DNA of 32,729 bases from Achromobacter dolens (lineage in GTDB: Bacteria; Pseudomonadota; Gammaproteobacteria; Burkholderiales; Burkholderiaceae_B): contig NZ_CADIJW010000058.1 in the NCBI RefSeq assembly GCF_902859745.1, positions 1-32,729 on the forward strand, given 5' to 3'. The number at the start of each line of letters is the position of its first letter. Position 1 is the stretch's first letter. Made by a program: the position numbers and the translations under genes. Below, one piece after another: positions 8,384 through 17,526 of the stretch. A model generated the notes under the pieces. It saw nothing but the letters and a program-made list of their open reading frames with translations, made no database searches and was not told where the DNA came from.

Positions 8384-8427
8384 CGCATCGGCCATGCCGG
8401 CGCCGTGGCGCGCGCATGGCCGATGCG
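8384..8427. terminator. Perfect 14-bp inverted repeat between converging operons
   Basis: CGCATCGGCCATGC (8384-8397) and GCATGGCCGATGCG (8414-8427) form a perfect 14-bp stem around a 16-base GC-rich loop. It sits in the 67-base gap between the racemase stop and the ATPase stop. A second small hairpin, GCGGCG-TTA-CGCCGC (8425-8439), has the ATPase stop codon as its loop and overlaps the right arm. A bidirectional transcription terminator or mRNA 3'-end stabiliser is the natural reading, though no T-tract is present on either strand. Confidence 0.7.
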
Positions 8428-8430
8428 GCG

Positions 8431-10191
<1,761 letters not shown>

Positions 10192-10203
10192 GGGGATGCT
10201 CCG

Positions 10204-11658
10204 TCAGGCGCGGCTGGGAAAGACGCGCGGCGACATGGCGTCGATGTCGCGGCCGGCGTAGTCGCGCTGCGCCACGGTGGCGATGGTCCGCGCCTGGGCG
10301 CGCTCCACTTCCTGCATGGCGCGTTCGATGTCGATGGTCAGCAGCTTGCCGTCCCTGACCACCTGCTCGCCGTCCACGTATACGTCGCGGATGGCGCGGT
10401 CGCCGGCCGAATAGATCAGGCTGCGCAGCGGCTCGCGGCCAGGCCGCATGTACGGATGCGACAGGTCGACCAGCGAGAAGTCGGCCTTGCCGCCGACCGC
10501 GATGCGGCCGATGTCCTCGCGGCCCAGCATGCGCGCGCCGTTGATCGTGGCGGCGTTGAACACTTCCTCGGTGGACGCGGCGCGGAAATGGCCGGCCTGC
10601 AGCCGGGCCACGTAGCAGGCCAGCCGCATTTCATCGAGCATGTTGTGCGGGAAGGTATCGGTGCCGATGCCGACGTTGATGCCGGCGCGCAGGTAGCGGC
10701 CCAGAAAGCTCAGCGCGATGCCGCGCCGCGCGAACACCGTCGGACAGTGCGCCACGTGCGCGCCGGAGCGTTGCAGCAGGCCGAAGTCATCGGCGTGCGG
10801 CCAATACAGCGCGCGGTGGTCGTTCAGGAAGATGCCGTGGCCGATGATGAGGCCGCCATCGAGCAGGCCCTGGTCATCGAGCCATTCGATCGGCGTGCGG
10901 CCGTGGCGGCGCGTCATCTCCGAGAATTCGACCACGCTCTGCGCGGCGTGGATCTGCATCGGGACGCCCAGGCGGCGCGCGGCGTCCCGTGCCGCCTTGA
11001 GCAGTTCGGGCGAGCAGGTGTCGACCTGCGAGGGGCACAGCATGGCGCCCAGGCGGCCGCTGGGGTGGTTGATGGCGCTGTCGGCCACCGCCAGGGCGGC
11101 CTCGAACGACTTGAGCGCCGCCGCTTCATCCCAGGTGTATTCGACCGAATGGCCGTCGTTGGTGCGCCAGGCGGCCGAGCGGAACATCGGGCCCAGCACC
11201 CCACGGATGCCGGCCGCCGCCACCACGTCGGCCCAGCCGGGGCGCGGCAGCGACATGTCCACGAAGGTGGTCACGCCGCTCAGCAGCATCTCGGCCATCG
11301 CCACCTGGTTGGAGTACTGCGCCGTCTCGATGCCGGTGCGGAACACCGGCATGTATTCGTACAGCGAGCTCTGGCCCAGCCTGTCGCTGCCCAGTTCTTC
11401 CAGCAGCCCGCGGTTGCCCGGCTCGGAAGAGGGATGGCTGTGGACGTTCACCAGGCCTGGCATCGCCATCAGGCCGTTGCCGGCCACGACCCGGTCGGCC
11501 GGACCGGCATAGTCCTTGCCGGCATGGATGACGGTGTTGCCGCGCATCACCAGGTCGGCGTTCTCGATATAGACGTGCGAGCCCAGCGCCTCGTCCCAGG
11601 CCACCAGGGTGGCGAGCTGCTTGAAATGGGTGATGCGGGTTGGATTGGTGTCGCTCAC
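10204..11658 (-). CDS. Amidohydrolase (AtzA/TrzN/SsnA-like, subtype III)
   Basis: A 484-residue metal-dependent hydrolase of the group that includes atrazine chlorohydrolase, cytosine/guanine deaminases and SsnA. Metal ligands visible are H73 and H75 in NVHSHP, H236 in QIHAAQ, H273 in GHGIF and D333 in [10 protein letters not shown]. The C-terminal composite beta domain contains [16 protein letters not shown]. Position 239 is Gln where many deaminases of this group carry the catalytic Glu (HxxE), so the reaction may not be a typical deamination. Start is GTG 11658 with a weak AGAGAG upstream. It is placed between the binding protein and the ATPase of an importer, so the imported compound is probably its substrate or a precursor of it; the substrate is unknown. 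Confidence 0.9.
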   Translation of the reverse strand: MSDTNPTRITHFKQLATLVAWDEALGSHVYIENADLVMRGNTVIHAGKDYAGPADRVVAGNGLMAMPGLVNVHSHPSSEPGNRGLLEELGSDRLGQSSLYEYMPVFRTGIETAQYSNQVAMAEMLLSGVTTFVDMSLPRPGWADVVAAAGIRGVLGPMFRSAAWRTNDGHSVEYTWDEAAALKSFEAALAVADSAINHPSGRLGAMLCPSQVDTCSPELLKAARDAARRLGVPMQIHAAQSVVEFSEMTRRHGRTPIEWLDDQGLLDGGLIIGHGIFLNDHRALYWPHADDFGLLQRSGAHVAHCPTVFARRGIALSFLGRYLRAGINVGIGTDTFPHNMLDEMRLACYVARLQAGHFRAASTEEVFNAATINGARMLGREDIGRIAVGGKADFSLVDLSHPYMRPGREPLRSLIYSAGDRAIRDVYVDGEQVVRDGKLLTIDIERAMQEVERAQARTIATVAQRDYAGRDIDAMSPRVFPSRA

Positions 11659-11690
11659 GGGAGACTCTCTGTGCGGCGGAATCAGGAGAA

Positions 11691-11714
11691 GGGCGGCGCG
11701 GGGGGGCGCCGCCC
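11691..11714 (-). other. Intercistronic hairpin downstream of the binding-protein gene
   Basis: GGGCGGCGC (11691-11699) and GCGCCGCCC (11706-11714) form a perfect 9-bp stem with a six-base loop that is all C in the transcript. It starts nine bases beyond the binding-protein stop codon and before the amidohydrolase ribosome-binding site. Such stems after binding-protein genes commonly protect the upstream message and lower downstream expression; here that role is inferred. Confidence 0.6.
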
Positions 11715-11722
11715 GGTGCGGT

Positions 11723-13300
11723 TTACTTCAACTCGATGTCCAGGCCCTTGTAGGCGGCGGCGCCGAAGATGCCGTGCGCACGCATCGGCTTCAAGCGCGG
11801 CCCGCCCACCAGGTACAGCGAGTCGTGGTACAGCGGAATCCACGCCACGCCGTCGGAGATCTTGGTCAGCGCCTTGGACAGGATCGCATCGCCGCTCCTG
11901 GCGTCCAGCGCCTCGCTGCCCTCGGCCAGCCAGCGGTCGGTGTCGGCGTCCTTCCAGTTCATGCGGTTCGGGGTCGGGATGCTGCTGGACAGGAAGTAGC
12001 TGTTGAGCGCCTCGCCCGTGCTCATGTAGCCGAAGCTCATGCTGAATTCATCGAACTCCTGCGTGGCCAGCTTGCCCCAGGCCGAAGTCGAGTCGAACAG
12101 TTGCACGCGCAGGTCGGCGCCGACCTTCTTCATGTCGCCCTGCACGGCTTCCATGATGTCTTTCCAGTAGCCGGTGATGCCGTAGTGCAGCAGCGACAGC
12201 TTCTGGCCGTCCTTGTAGCGGTAGCCGTCCTTGCCCATCTTCCAGCCGGCTTCGTCCAGCAGCTTGTTGGCGGCGGCCGGGTCGTAGCGGTAGGCGTCGT
12301 TGGAGCCGGCGGGGGTGTTGGTGGCCAGCATGCTGGTGGCGGGCACCGCCTCGCCGAAGGTGATGGCCTCGGTCAGCGCCTTGCGGTTGATCGCCAGGTT
12401 GAGGGCGCGGCGCACGTTCACGTCCGTCAGCATCGGCTTGTCGATCTTGAAGCCGAGGAAGAAGGTCCAGTAGAACGGGTCGGCCTTGCTGACGAACAGG
12501 CGCTTGTCGGCCTTCAGGTCCTTGATGGCCCACTGCGGCAGGTAGCGCGACAGGTCGGCCTGGCCGCTTTGCAGCGCGGTCAGGCGGGTGCTTTCCTCGG
12601 GCACGATCTTCCAGACGATCTTGTCGACCTTGGGCGTCGGGTCCTTGTAGATCGCCGGGCCCCACTTGTAGCCGGCATGGCGGGTCAGCACCACTTCATT
12701 GCGCGGCGACCAGCTCTGGAAGCAGTACGGACCGGTGCCGTCGAAGGCCTTGACGCCGTAGTCCTGGCCCAGCGCCTTGACCTGGTCGATGTTGATGACC
12801 GAGTGCATGTAGTGCGCCATCTGCTGCAGCAGCTCGTTGTAGGGCTTCTTCAGCTTGTAGACCACGGTGACGTCGTCGGGCGCGGTGATGCTGTCGACCG
12901 GACCGGCGCGCCAGCGCTCCAGGCCCTTGGTTTCCGGGTCCAGCCAGCGGGTGTAGCTGGCGACCACGTCCTTGGCCGTCATCTTGCGGCCGCTGCAGAA
13001 CGTCACGTCGTCGCGCAGGCTGAAGGTGTAGGTCAGGCCGTCCGGCGAGATGGTCCAGCTCTTGGCCAGCGCCGGCACCGGCGTCTTCATGTCGTAGTCC
13101 AGGCCCACCATGGTGTCGGCGGCCATGAACAGCACTTCGGCCGCGCCGCGCGCGGTGGTGCGGTGCGGGTCGTACTTGTCGGTGTCCAGCTCGCGCAGGA
13201 TCAGGACGGTCTTTTCGGCCTGCGCCAGCGCGGGCGCGGGGGCGGCCAGCAGGCAGGTCAAGGCCAGCGGCGCGAGGGCCAGTCCCTGGATGGTCTTCAT
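11723..13300 (-). CDS. Periplasmic peptide/nickel-type substrate-binding protein (SBP family 5)
   Basis: A 525-residue secreted receptor of the DppA/OppA class. Residues 1-26 form a signal peptide (MKTIQGLALAPLALTCLLAA, cut near ALA-Q). Family landmarks are ELDTDKYDPHRTTARGAAEVLF, the strand DGLTYTFSLRDDVTFCSGRKMTAKDVVASY, DVNVRRALNLAINRKAL, and SMLATNTPAGSNDAYRYDPAAANKLLDEAG. The ATG at 13300 has AGGGGAA upstream. It follows the two permease genes and supplies their ligand specificity. Family-5 receptors bind peptides, opines, nickel chelates and other polar amides; in this setting a hydantoin, carbamoyl amino acid or related cyclic amide is plausible but not demonstrated. Confidence 0.93.
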   Translation of the reverse strand: MKTIQGLALAPLALTCLLAAPAPALAQAEKTVLILRELDTDKYDPHRTTARGAAEVLFMAADTMVGLDYDMKTPVPALAKSWTISPDGLTYTFSLRDDVTFCSGRKMTAKDVVASYTRWLDPETKGLERWRAGPVDSITAPDDVTVVYKLKKPYNELLQQMAHYMHSVINIDQVKALGQDYGVKAFDGTGPYCFQSWSPRNEVVLTRHAGYKWGPAIYKDPTPKVDKIVWKIVPEESTRLTALQSGQADLSRYLPQWAIKDLKADKRLFVSKADPFYWTFFLGFKIDKPMLTDVNVRRALNLAINRKALTEAITFGEAVPATSMLATNTPAGSNDAYRYDPAAANKLLDEAGWKMGKDGYRYKDGQKLSLLHYGITGYWKDIMEAVQGDMKKVGADLRVQLFDSTSAWGKLATQEFDEFSMSFGYMSTGEALNSYFLSSSIPTPNRMNWKDADTDRWLAEGSEALDARSGDAILSKALTKISDGVAWIPLYHDSLYLVGGPRLKPMRAHGIFGAAAYKGLDIELK

Positions 13301-13350
13301 ATTGCGGTTCCCCTGTGTGGTTTGTGGTGTGTGGCCGGGCCTGCCGCGGT

Positions 13351-14256
13351 TCAGAACCGCAGCTTGGGATCGAGCGCGTCGCGCAGGCTGTCGCCCAGCA
13401 GGTTGAAGGCAAGCACGATGAAGAAGATGGTCATCGTGGGAATGGTCGAGATGTGCGGGAAGATCTGCAGGAACTTGCGGCCGTCGGCGGCCATGCTGCC
13501 CAGTTCCGCGAACGGCGGCTGCGGTCCCAGCCCCAGGAACGACAGCACGGAGCCCAGCAGGATGGTGTGGCCCAGTTGCAGCGTGGCGTAGATCATCAGC
13601 ATCGACGAGCAGTTCGGCAGCAGATAACGCGTGATCAGGTAAAAGTTGCCGAAGCCCATGGCGTGGCCGGCCTCCATGTATTCCTGCTTCATCACCACCA
13701 TCGCCGAGCCGCGCGCGATGCGCGCCATGCCGGGAATCGCCGAGATCCCCAGCGCCAGCACCATGCTGGTGGTGCCGGGGCCCATCAGCGCCGACAGGCT
13801 AAGGCCGAACAGGATCGCCGGGAACGACAGCAGCACGTCGACCACACGCATGATGACGCCTTCCAACGGTCGGTAGTAGGCGGCCAGGATGCCGAGCAGG
13901 GCGCCCAGGCCGGAGCCACCGATCACCGCCAGCACGCTCAGCATCAGCGTGGCGCGGATGCCGTAGATCACACGCGACAGGATGTCGCGGCCCTGCACGT
14001 CGGTGCCCAGCAGATAGTGGACGCCATCGGCCGAGGTCCAGCCCGGCGCCTTGCGGGCGATGGCCATGTTGGTCGAATACGGATCGTGCGGCGCCAGCCA
14101 GGGGGCGAACAGCGCCACCAGCACGATCGCGATCACCGCCAGCAGCGACAGCAGCAGGATGGGATCGCGGCGCAGGCGCGACGCGATGCGCGTCAGCGGC
14201 GTGGCGATGGCCTGGGGCGGCAGTCCGCCCATCGAGGAAGTGGTGCCTGCGCTCAT
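13351..14256 (-). CDS. ABC transporter permease, DppC-like
   Basis: A 301-residue inner-membrane permease. It starts with a cytoplasmic segment, then a hydrophobic helix PILLLSLLAVIAIVLVALFA, the periplasmic LAPHDPYSTNM and LLGTDVQGRDILSRVIYG that typify DppC/OppC proteins, and five further membrane segments. The EAA coupling loop is visible as EYMEAGHAMGFGNFYLITRYLLP. Start ATG 14256 overlaps the DppB-like stop by four bases (ATGA at 14253-14256), showing translational coupling. Forms the translocation channel together with the DppB-like partner. Confidence 0.94.
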   Translation of the reverse strand: MSAGTTSSMGGLPPQAIATPLTRIASRLRRDPILLLSLLAVIAIVLVALFAPWLAPHDPYSTNMAIARKAPGWTSADGVHYLLGTDVQGRDILSRVIYGIRATLMLSVLAVIGGSGLGALLGILAAYYRPLEGVIMRVVDVLLSFPAILFGLSLSALMGPGTTSMVLALGISAIPGMARIARGSAMVVMKQEYMEAGHAMGFGNFYLITRYLLPNCSSMLMIYATLQLGHTILLGSVLSFLGLGPQPPFAELGSMAADGRKFLQIFPHISTIPTMTIFFIVLAFNLLGDSLRDALDPKLRF

Positions 14257-15191
14257 GATTTGTTGCCCCGTGGATCCAGGTAGCCGTAGAGCAGATCCAC
14301 GATCAGGTTGATGAGGATGAAGCCCAGCGCGGTCACCAGGATCGCGCCCTGGGCCAGCGGGAAATCGCCGGCGAAGATGGCGCCGACCGCCATGCGGCCC
14401 ACGCCCGGCCAGGAATAGATCTGTTCGGTGACCACGGCGCCGCCCAGCAGGTTGCCCACCTGCAGGCCCACCAGTGTCACGATCGGCAGCAGCGCGTTGC
14501 GCAGCGCGTGGCGCAGCAGCACGCGGCGTTCGCCGGCGCCCTTGGCGCGCGCGGTGCGCACGTAGTCGCCGCTGAGCGTCTCGATCACGGCGGTGCGGGT
14601 GATGCGCGCCACCGGTCCGATCAGCACCGACCCCAGCGTGAGCGCGGGCAGCGCCAGCGATTGCAGGCCGGCCAGGGTCCAGATCGGGCCGTTGCGGCCG
14701 ATGTACGGCAGGATGCCGGCGCCGCCGACGTGCTGCACCAGCAGCAGGCCGACCCAGAACACCGGCAGCGACACGCCCACCACCGACAGCGTCATGACGA
14801 AGCGGTCGGTCAGCTTGCCGCGGCGGTAGGCGGCCAGCGTGCCCAGCAGGATCGCCAGCGGGATGGACCAGACCACGCTGGCCAGCATCAGCTCGGCCGT
14901 CGCGCCGATCGTGGCGCCGATCTCGTCGATCACCGGCACGTTGGAGATCATCGAGCGGCCCAGGTCCAGATGCAGCAGGCGCCACACGTACAGGGACAAC
15001 TGCTGGACGATCGATTTGTCCAGGCCGAGCTCCTGGCGCACCTGCGCCAGTTCCTCGGCGGTCGCGGTGGGGCCGGCAATCACGGCGGCGGGGTCCGCCG
15101 GCGCGACCTGCAGGAGCACGAAGCACACCACCACCACGCCCAGCAGGACGGGCAGCGAGATCGTGAAGCGATTGAGGATCTGGCGGATCAT
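14253..15191 (-). CDS. ABC transporter permease, DppB-like
   Basis: A 312-residue inner-membrane permease and first gene of the minus-strand operon. It begins with the classic single N-terminal helix (RFTISLPVLLGVVVVCFVLL followed by QVAPADP), then LGLDKSIVQQLSLYVWRLLHLDLGRSM, and the EAA loop DYVRTARAKGAGERRVLLRH about 100 residues from the C-terminus. About six membrane segments are expected. The ATG at 15191 fits the family start. The promoter must lie in the 533-base gap upstream. Confidence 0.94.
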   Translation of the reverse strand: MIRQILNRFTISLPVLLGVVVVCFVLLQVAPADPAAVIAGPTATAEELAQVRQELGLDKSIVQQLSLYVWRLLHLDLGRSMISNVPVIDEIGATIGATAELMLASVVWSIPLAILLGTLAAYRRGKLTDRFVMTLSVVGVSLPVFWVGLLLVQHVGGAGILPYIGRNGPIWTLAGLQSLALPALTLGSVLIGPVARITRTAVIETLSGDYVRTARAKGAGERRVLLRHALRNALLPIVTLVGLQVGNLLGGAVVTEQIYSWPGVGRMAVGAIFAGDFPLAQGAILVTALGFILINLIVDLLYGYLDPRGNKS

Positions 15192-15724
15192 GCGAGGCCC
15201 GCGCTAGTCATACGGGCTGGCTCGGGGACTGGCCCGGTGCGCGGCGCGCCCGCGGCGGGCCGTGGGGGGGAAAGGTGAACTGGTCTCGGCATGACACGAC
15301 CTCGTCTCTGTGGGCGTCCAGGTGCTGCGGTGGCCAAAGAATGCCAGCGCGTCCTGGCGCCGGGGACCCAGGGAAATCCACTATGGGAAGACCGCGGCGA
15401 GATTTCGTATTCCCTTCTCAACCAATTGAAATGAAAGGGTTTTTTTCGGGTTTTCGGCGAATGGCGCGACGCCTGCGATAACGCGGTGTTATGAAGCCTG
15501 CCTAAAGATTGATAGACACCGGAGCGATAGGCGGCAGGATCGGGACGCCCGGGCGGCGGATGGGCGGCGACGCCCGCATATCCATAGTTGGAATCCTTCG
15601 TTGGCGCCGGCTGGCGCGCCTCTTAGCCTGTTTGCTGTGTAAAGCGGGCGTTCGACACCGAAGGGGTGACCGAGGCCGGCGCCGCGCGGCGCCGGACGCC
15701 CGCGGGTTTTGTGGAGCGTGCGGT
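15192..15724. promoter_or_regulatory. 533-base divergent intergenic region
   Basis: No gene is visible here; the long upstream extension of the Bug frame lacks family similarity. It should hold the promoters of the DppB-first operon (minus strand) and of the Bug gene (plus strand). The segment 15400-15450 is markedly AT-richer than its surroundings. At 15478-15492 lies ATAACGCGGTGTTAT, a perfect ATAAC-N5-GTTAT dyad that meets the T-N11-A rule for LysR-type binding sites. No confident -10/-35 pair was found on either strand. Confidence 0.5.
15478..15492. promoter_or_regulatory. Candidate LysR-type operator ATAAC-N5-GTTAT
   Basis: A perfect five-base dyad with five-base spacer, with T15479 and A15491 separated by eleven bases as in LysR boxes. 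It lies in the gap between the DppB-like and Bug genes. Either LysR protein in this window could bind it; the nearer regulatory logic is the hydantoin LysR acting on the transporter operon. A chance dyad of this size cannot be excluded. Confidence 0.35.
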
Positions 15725-16699
15725 TTGAAGTTCTCTCGTTTCTGGACCCGGGTGCAAGGCCTGGCGGTGGTGTTCCTGTTGGGCGCGATGGCGCCGGCCG
15801 GCGCCGCCTATCCCGATAAACCCGTGCGGCTGGTGCTGCCGCTGGCTCCGGGCGGCGCCATGGACGTGCTCGGGCGCGGCCTGGCCGAGCGGCTCGGGGC
15901 GCTATGGAAGGTGCCTGTCATCGTCGAGAACCGCGCCGGCGCCGGTGGCAACATTGCCGCCGATCAGGTGGCGCGCGCGGCTCCCGACGGCTATACGCTG
16001 CTGCTGACCGGCGACATGCTGGTGGCCAACCAGACCCTGTTCAAGGGTGCCATCAACTACGACCCGGTCAAGAGCTTCGCGCCCATCAGCATCGTGGCGG
16101 CGACGCCGCCGGTGATCGTGGTGCGCGCCGATTCGCCCGTCCGCGATATCGCCGGCCTGCGCGACGCGGCCAGCCGGCACGTCCTGAACGTCGGCACCCC
16201 GGGCTACGGCAACAGCAACCACCGCGCGCTCACCCGCCTGCAGCAGCAAGTGCAGGGCACTGTCCAGCACGTGCCGTACAAGGGGGCGGGGCCGGCGGTG
16301 GTGGCGCTGCTGGGCGGCGAGATCGACGCCGCCATCGTGGCGTTGCCCGCCGTTTCCACCCTGATCGCCAACGGCCAGGTGCGCGCGCTCGCCGTGCTGC
16401 AGGACAACCGCAGCGCCACCGTGCCGCAGGTGCCGACGGCGGCGCAGGTCGGGCTGGCGATGGATGGCGACACCGGCTGGTTCGGCCTGCTGGCGCCGGC
16501 CGGCACCCCGCCGCAGGTGGTCGACGACGTCTGGCGCGCGGTGCGCCAGGCCGTCACCGAGCCGGATTTCCGCGCGCGCCTGCTGGCCATCGGCTTCGAG
16601 CCGATCGCCGACCAGCCGCGCGCGTTCGCCGACCGCATCGTCAGCGACGCCCTCAAATTCCCGGCGCTGCTGCGTGACAGCGGCGTGGCGCTGCAATAA
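15725..16699 (+). CDS. Bug-family (TctC-like) periplasmic solute-binding protein
   Basis: A 324-residue receptor of the tripartite tricarboxylate transporter type greatly expanded in Bordetella and relatives. A signal peptide covers about residues 1-28 (GLAVVFLLGAMAPAGAAYP), followed by KPVRLVLPLAPGGAMDVLGR, VIVENRAGAGGNIAADQVARA, the PDGYTLLLT strand and the VPYKGAGPAVVALLGGEID segment, all family signatures. I chose TTG 15725 because GGAG lies eight bases upstream and it gives a normal signal peptide; a much longer open frame upstream would bury it. No TctA/TctB membrane subunits are nearby, so it is an orphan receptor. The next gene, an alpha/beta hydrolase 27 bases on, is probably cotranscribed and may act on the bound ligand. 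Confidence 0.93.
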   Translation: MKFSRFWTRVQGLAVVFLLGAMAPAGAAYPDKPVRLVLPLAPGGAMDVLGRGLAERLGALWKVPVIVENRAGAGGNIAADQVARAAPDGYTLLLTGDMLVANQTLFKGAINYDPVKSFAPISIVAATPPVIVVRADSPVRDIAGLRDAASRHVLNVGTPGYGNSNHRALTRLQQQVQGTVQHVPYKGAGPAVVALLGGEIDAAIVALPAVSTLIANGQVRALAVLQDNRSATVPQVPTAAQVGLAMDGDTGWFGLLAPAGTPPQVVDDVWRAVRQAVTEPDFRARLLAIGFEPIADQPRAFADRIVSDALKFPALLRDSGVALQ

Positions 16700-16726
16700 C
16701 GCTTCACCGACGCGCAAGAGGCCGCC

Positions 16727-17461
16727 ATGCCCATCCTGACCATCGGCAACGCCGAGCTGCATTTCGACATCCAGGGCCAGGGCGACGCCGTGCTGGCGCT
16801 GGCCCCCGGCGGCATGCTGTCGCACCGCGAACTGTGGCGCGTGACGCGCGACGGCCGGCCGCGCGAGTATCCGGATCCGGTCGCCGCGCTCGCCAGCCGC
16901 TACCGCGTGATCGCCCCGGACCAGCGCAACGCCGGCCGCTCGCGCGCGCCGGTGCTGGCCAGCGACGGCTGGACCACCTATGCGCGGGATCACCTGGGCC
17001 TGCTGGACGCGCTGGGCGTGCAGCGCTTCCACGTGATCGGCTCCTGCATCGGTTCGTCGTTCGCGCTCAAGCTGTGCGAGCTGGCGCCCGAACGCGTGGC
17101 GTCGGCGATCCTGCAGCAACCCATCGGCATCGCCGGGCAGGAGGGCAAGCGCGGCGAGTCTTTCGACCAATGGGCCGATACCGTGCGCCAGCGCGATCCC
17201 GCCATCGACGAACGGGCCCTGGAGGGCCTGCGGCACAACCTGTTCGGCGGCGATTTCGTCTTCAGCGTCAGCCGCGACTTCGTGCGGCGCAACCCGATTC
17301 CGCTGCTGATCCTGGGCGGCAACGACCCGTTGCATCCGCGCGCCGTCTCGCTGGAGCTGGCGCAACTGGCGCCCGCGGCCACCCTGGTGGAAGCGTGGAA
17401 GACGCAGCCGCGGCGCTACCTCGACGCCATCCAGGACTTCCTGGCGCGGCACCCGGCCTGA
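16727..17461 (+). CDS. Alpha/beta hydrolase with cysteine nucleophile
   Basis: A 244-residue cytosolic alpha/beta-hydrolase-fold protein. The nucleophile elbow reads GSCIG at residues 105-109, placing Cys107 where Ser normally sits. The acid loop is visible as LLILGGNDPLHP. No histidine is present at the usual C-terminal position: after the acid loop the chain reads EAWKTQPRRYLDAIQDFLARHP. PDQRNAGRS in the middle is typical of this branch. A Cys nucleophile is known from dienelactone hydrolase, but the missing histidine makes normal hydrolysis doubtful; it may be a thiol-dependent enzyme with a different base, or a ligand-binding protein. It follows the Bug receptor by 27 bases and converges on the MFS gene. 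Confidence 0.85.
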   Translation: MPILTIGNAELHFDIQGQGDAVLALAPGGMLSHRELWRVTRDGRPREYPDPVAALASRYRVIAPDQRNAGRSRAPVLASDGWTTYARDHLGLLDALGVQRFHVIGSCIGSSFALKLCELAPERVASAILQQPIGIAGQEGKRGESFDQWADTVRQRDPAIDERALEGLRHNLFGGDFVFSVSRDFVRRNPIPLLILGGNDPLHPRAVSLELAQLAPAATLVEAWKTQPRRYLDAIQDFLARHPA

Positions 17462-17519
17462 GCGCCGCGGGACTGTCAGCGGCGCTGGACGGTACGCGAC
17501 GCCGGGCGGTGAGCGTCGC
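17461..17519. terminator. Two consecutive hairpins between converging genes
   Basis: AGCGCCGC (17461-17468) pairs with GCGGCGCT (17479-17486) around a 10-base loop, and GCGACGC (17496-17502) pairs with GCGTCGC (17513-17519) around another 10-base loop. Both stems are perfect and together fill the 65-base gap between the hydrolase and MFS stop codons; the first begins on the last base of the hydrolase stop. They probably act as a bidirectional terminator, though no T-tract follows. Confidence 0.6.
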
Positions 17520-17526
17520 CGGGCCG

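Noticed and set aside
15412-15446. CCCTT/AAGGG stem followed by seven T as an intrinsic terminator
   Set aside because: The stem is only five base pairs with an 18-base loop and no plus-strand gene precedes it; it is more likely just AT-rich promoter DNA.
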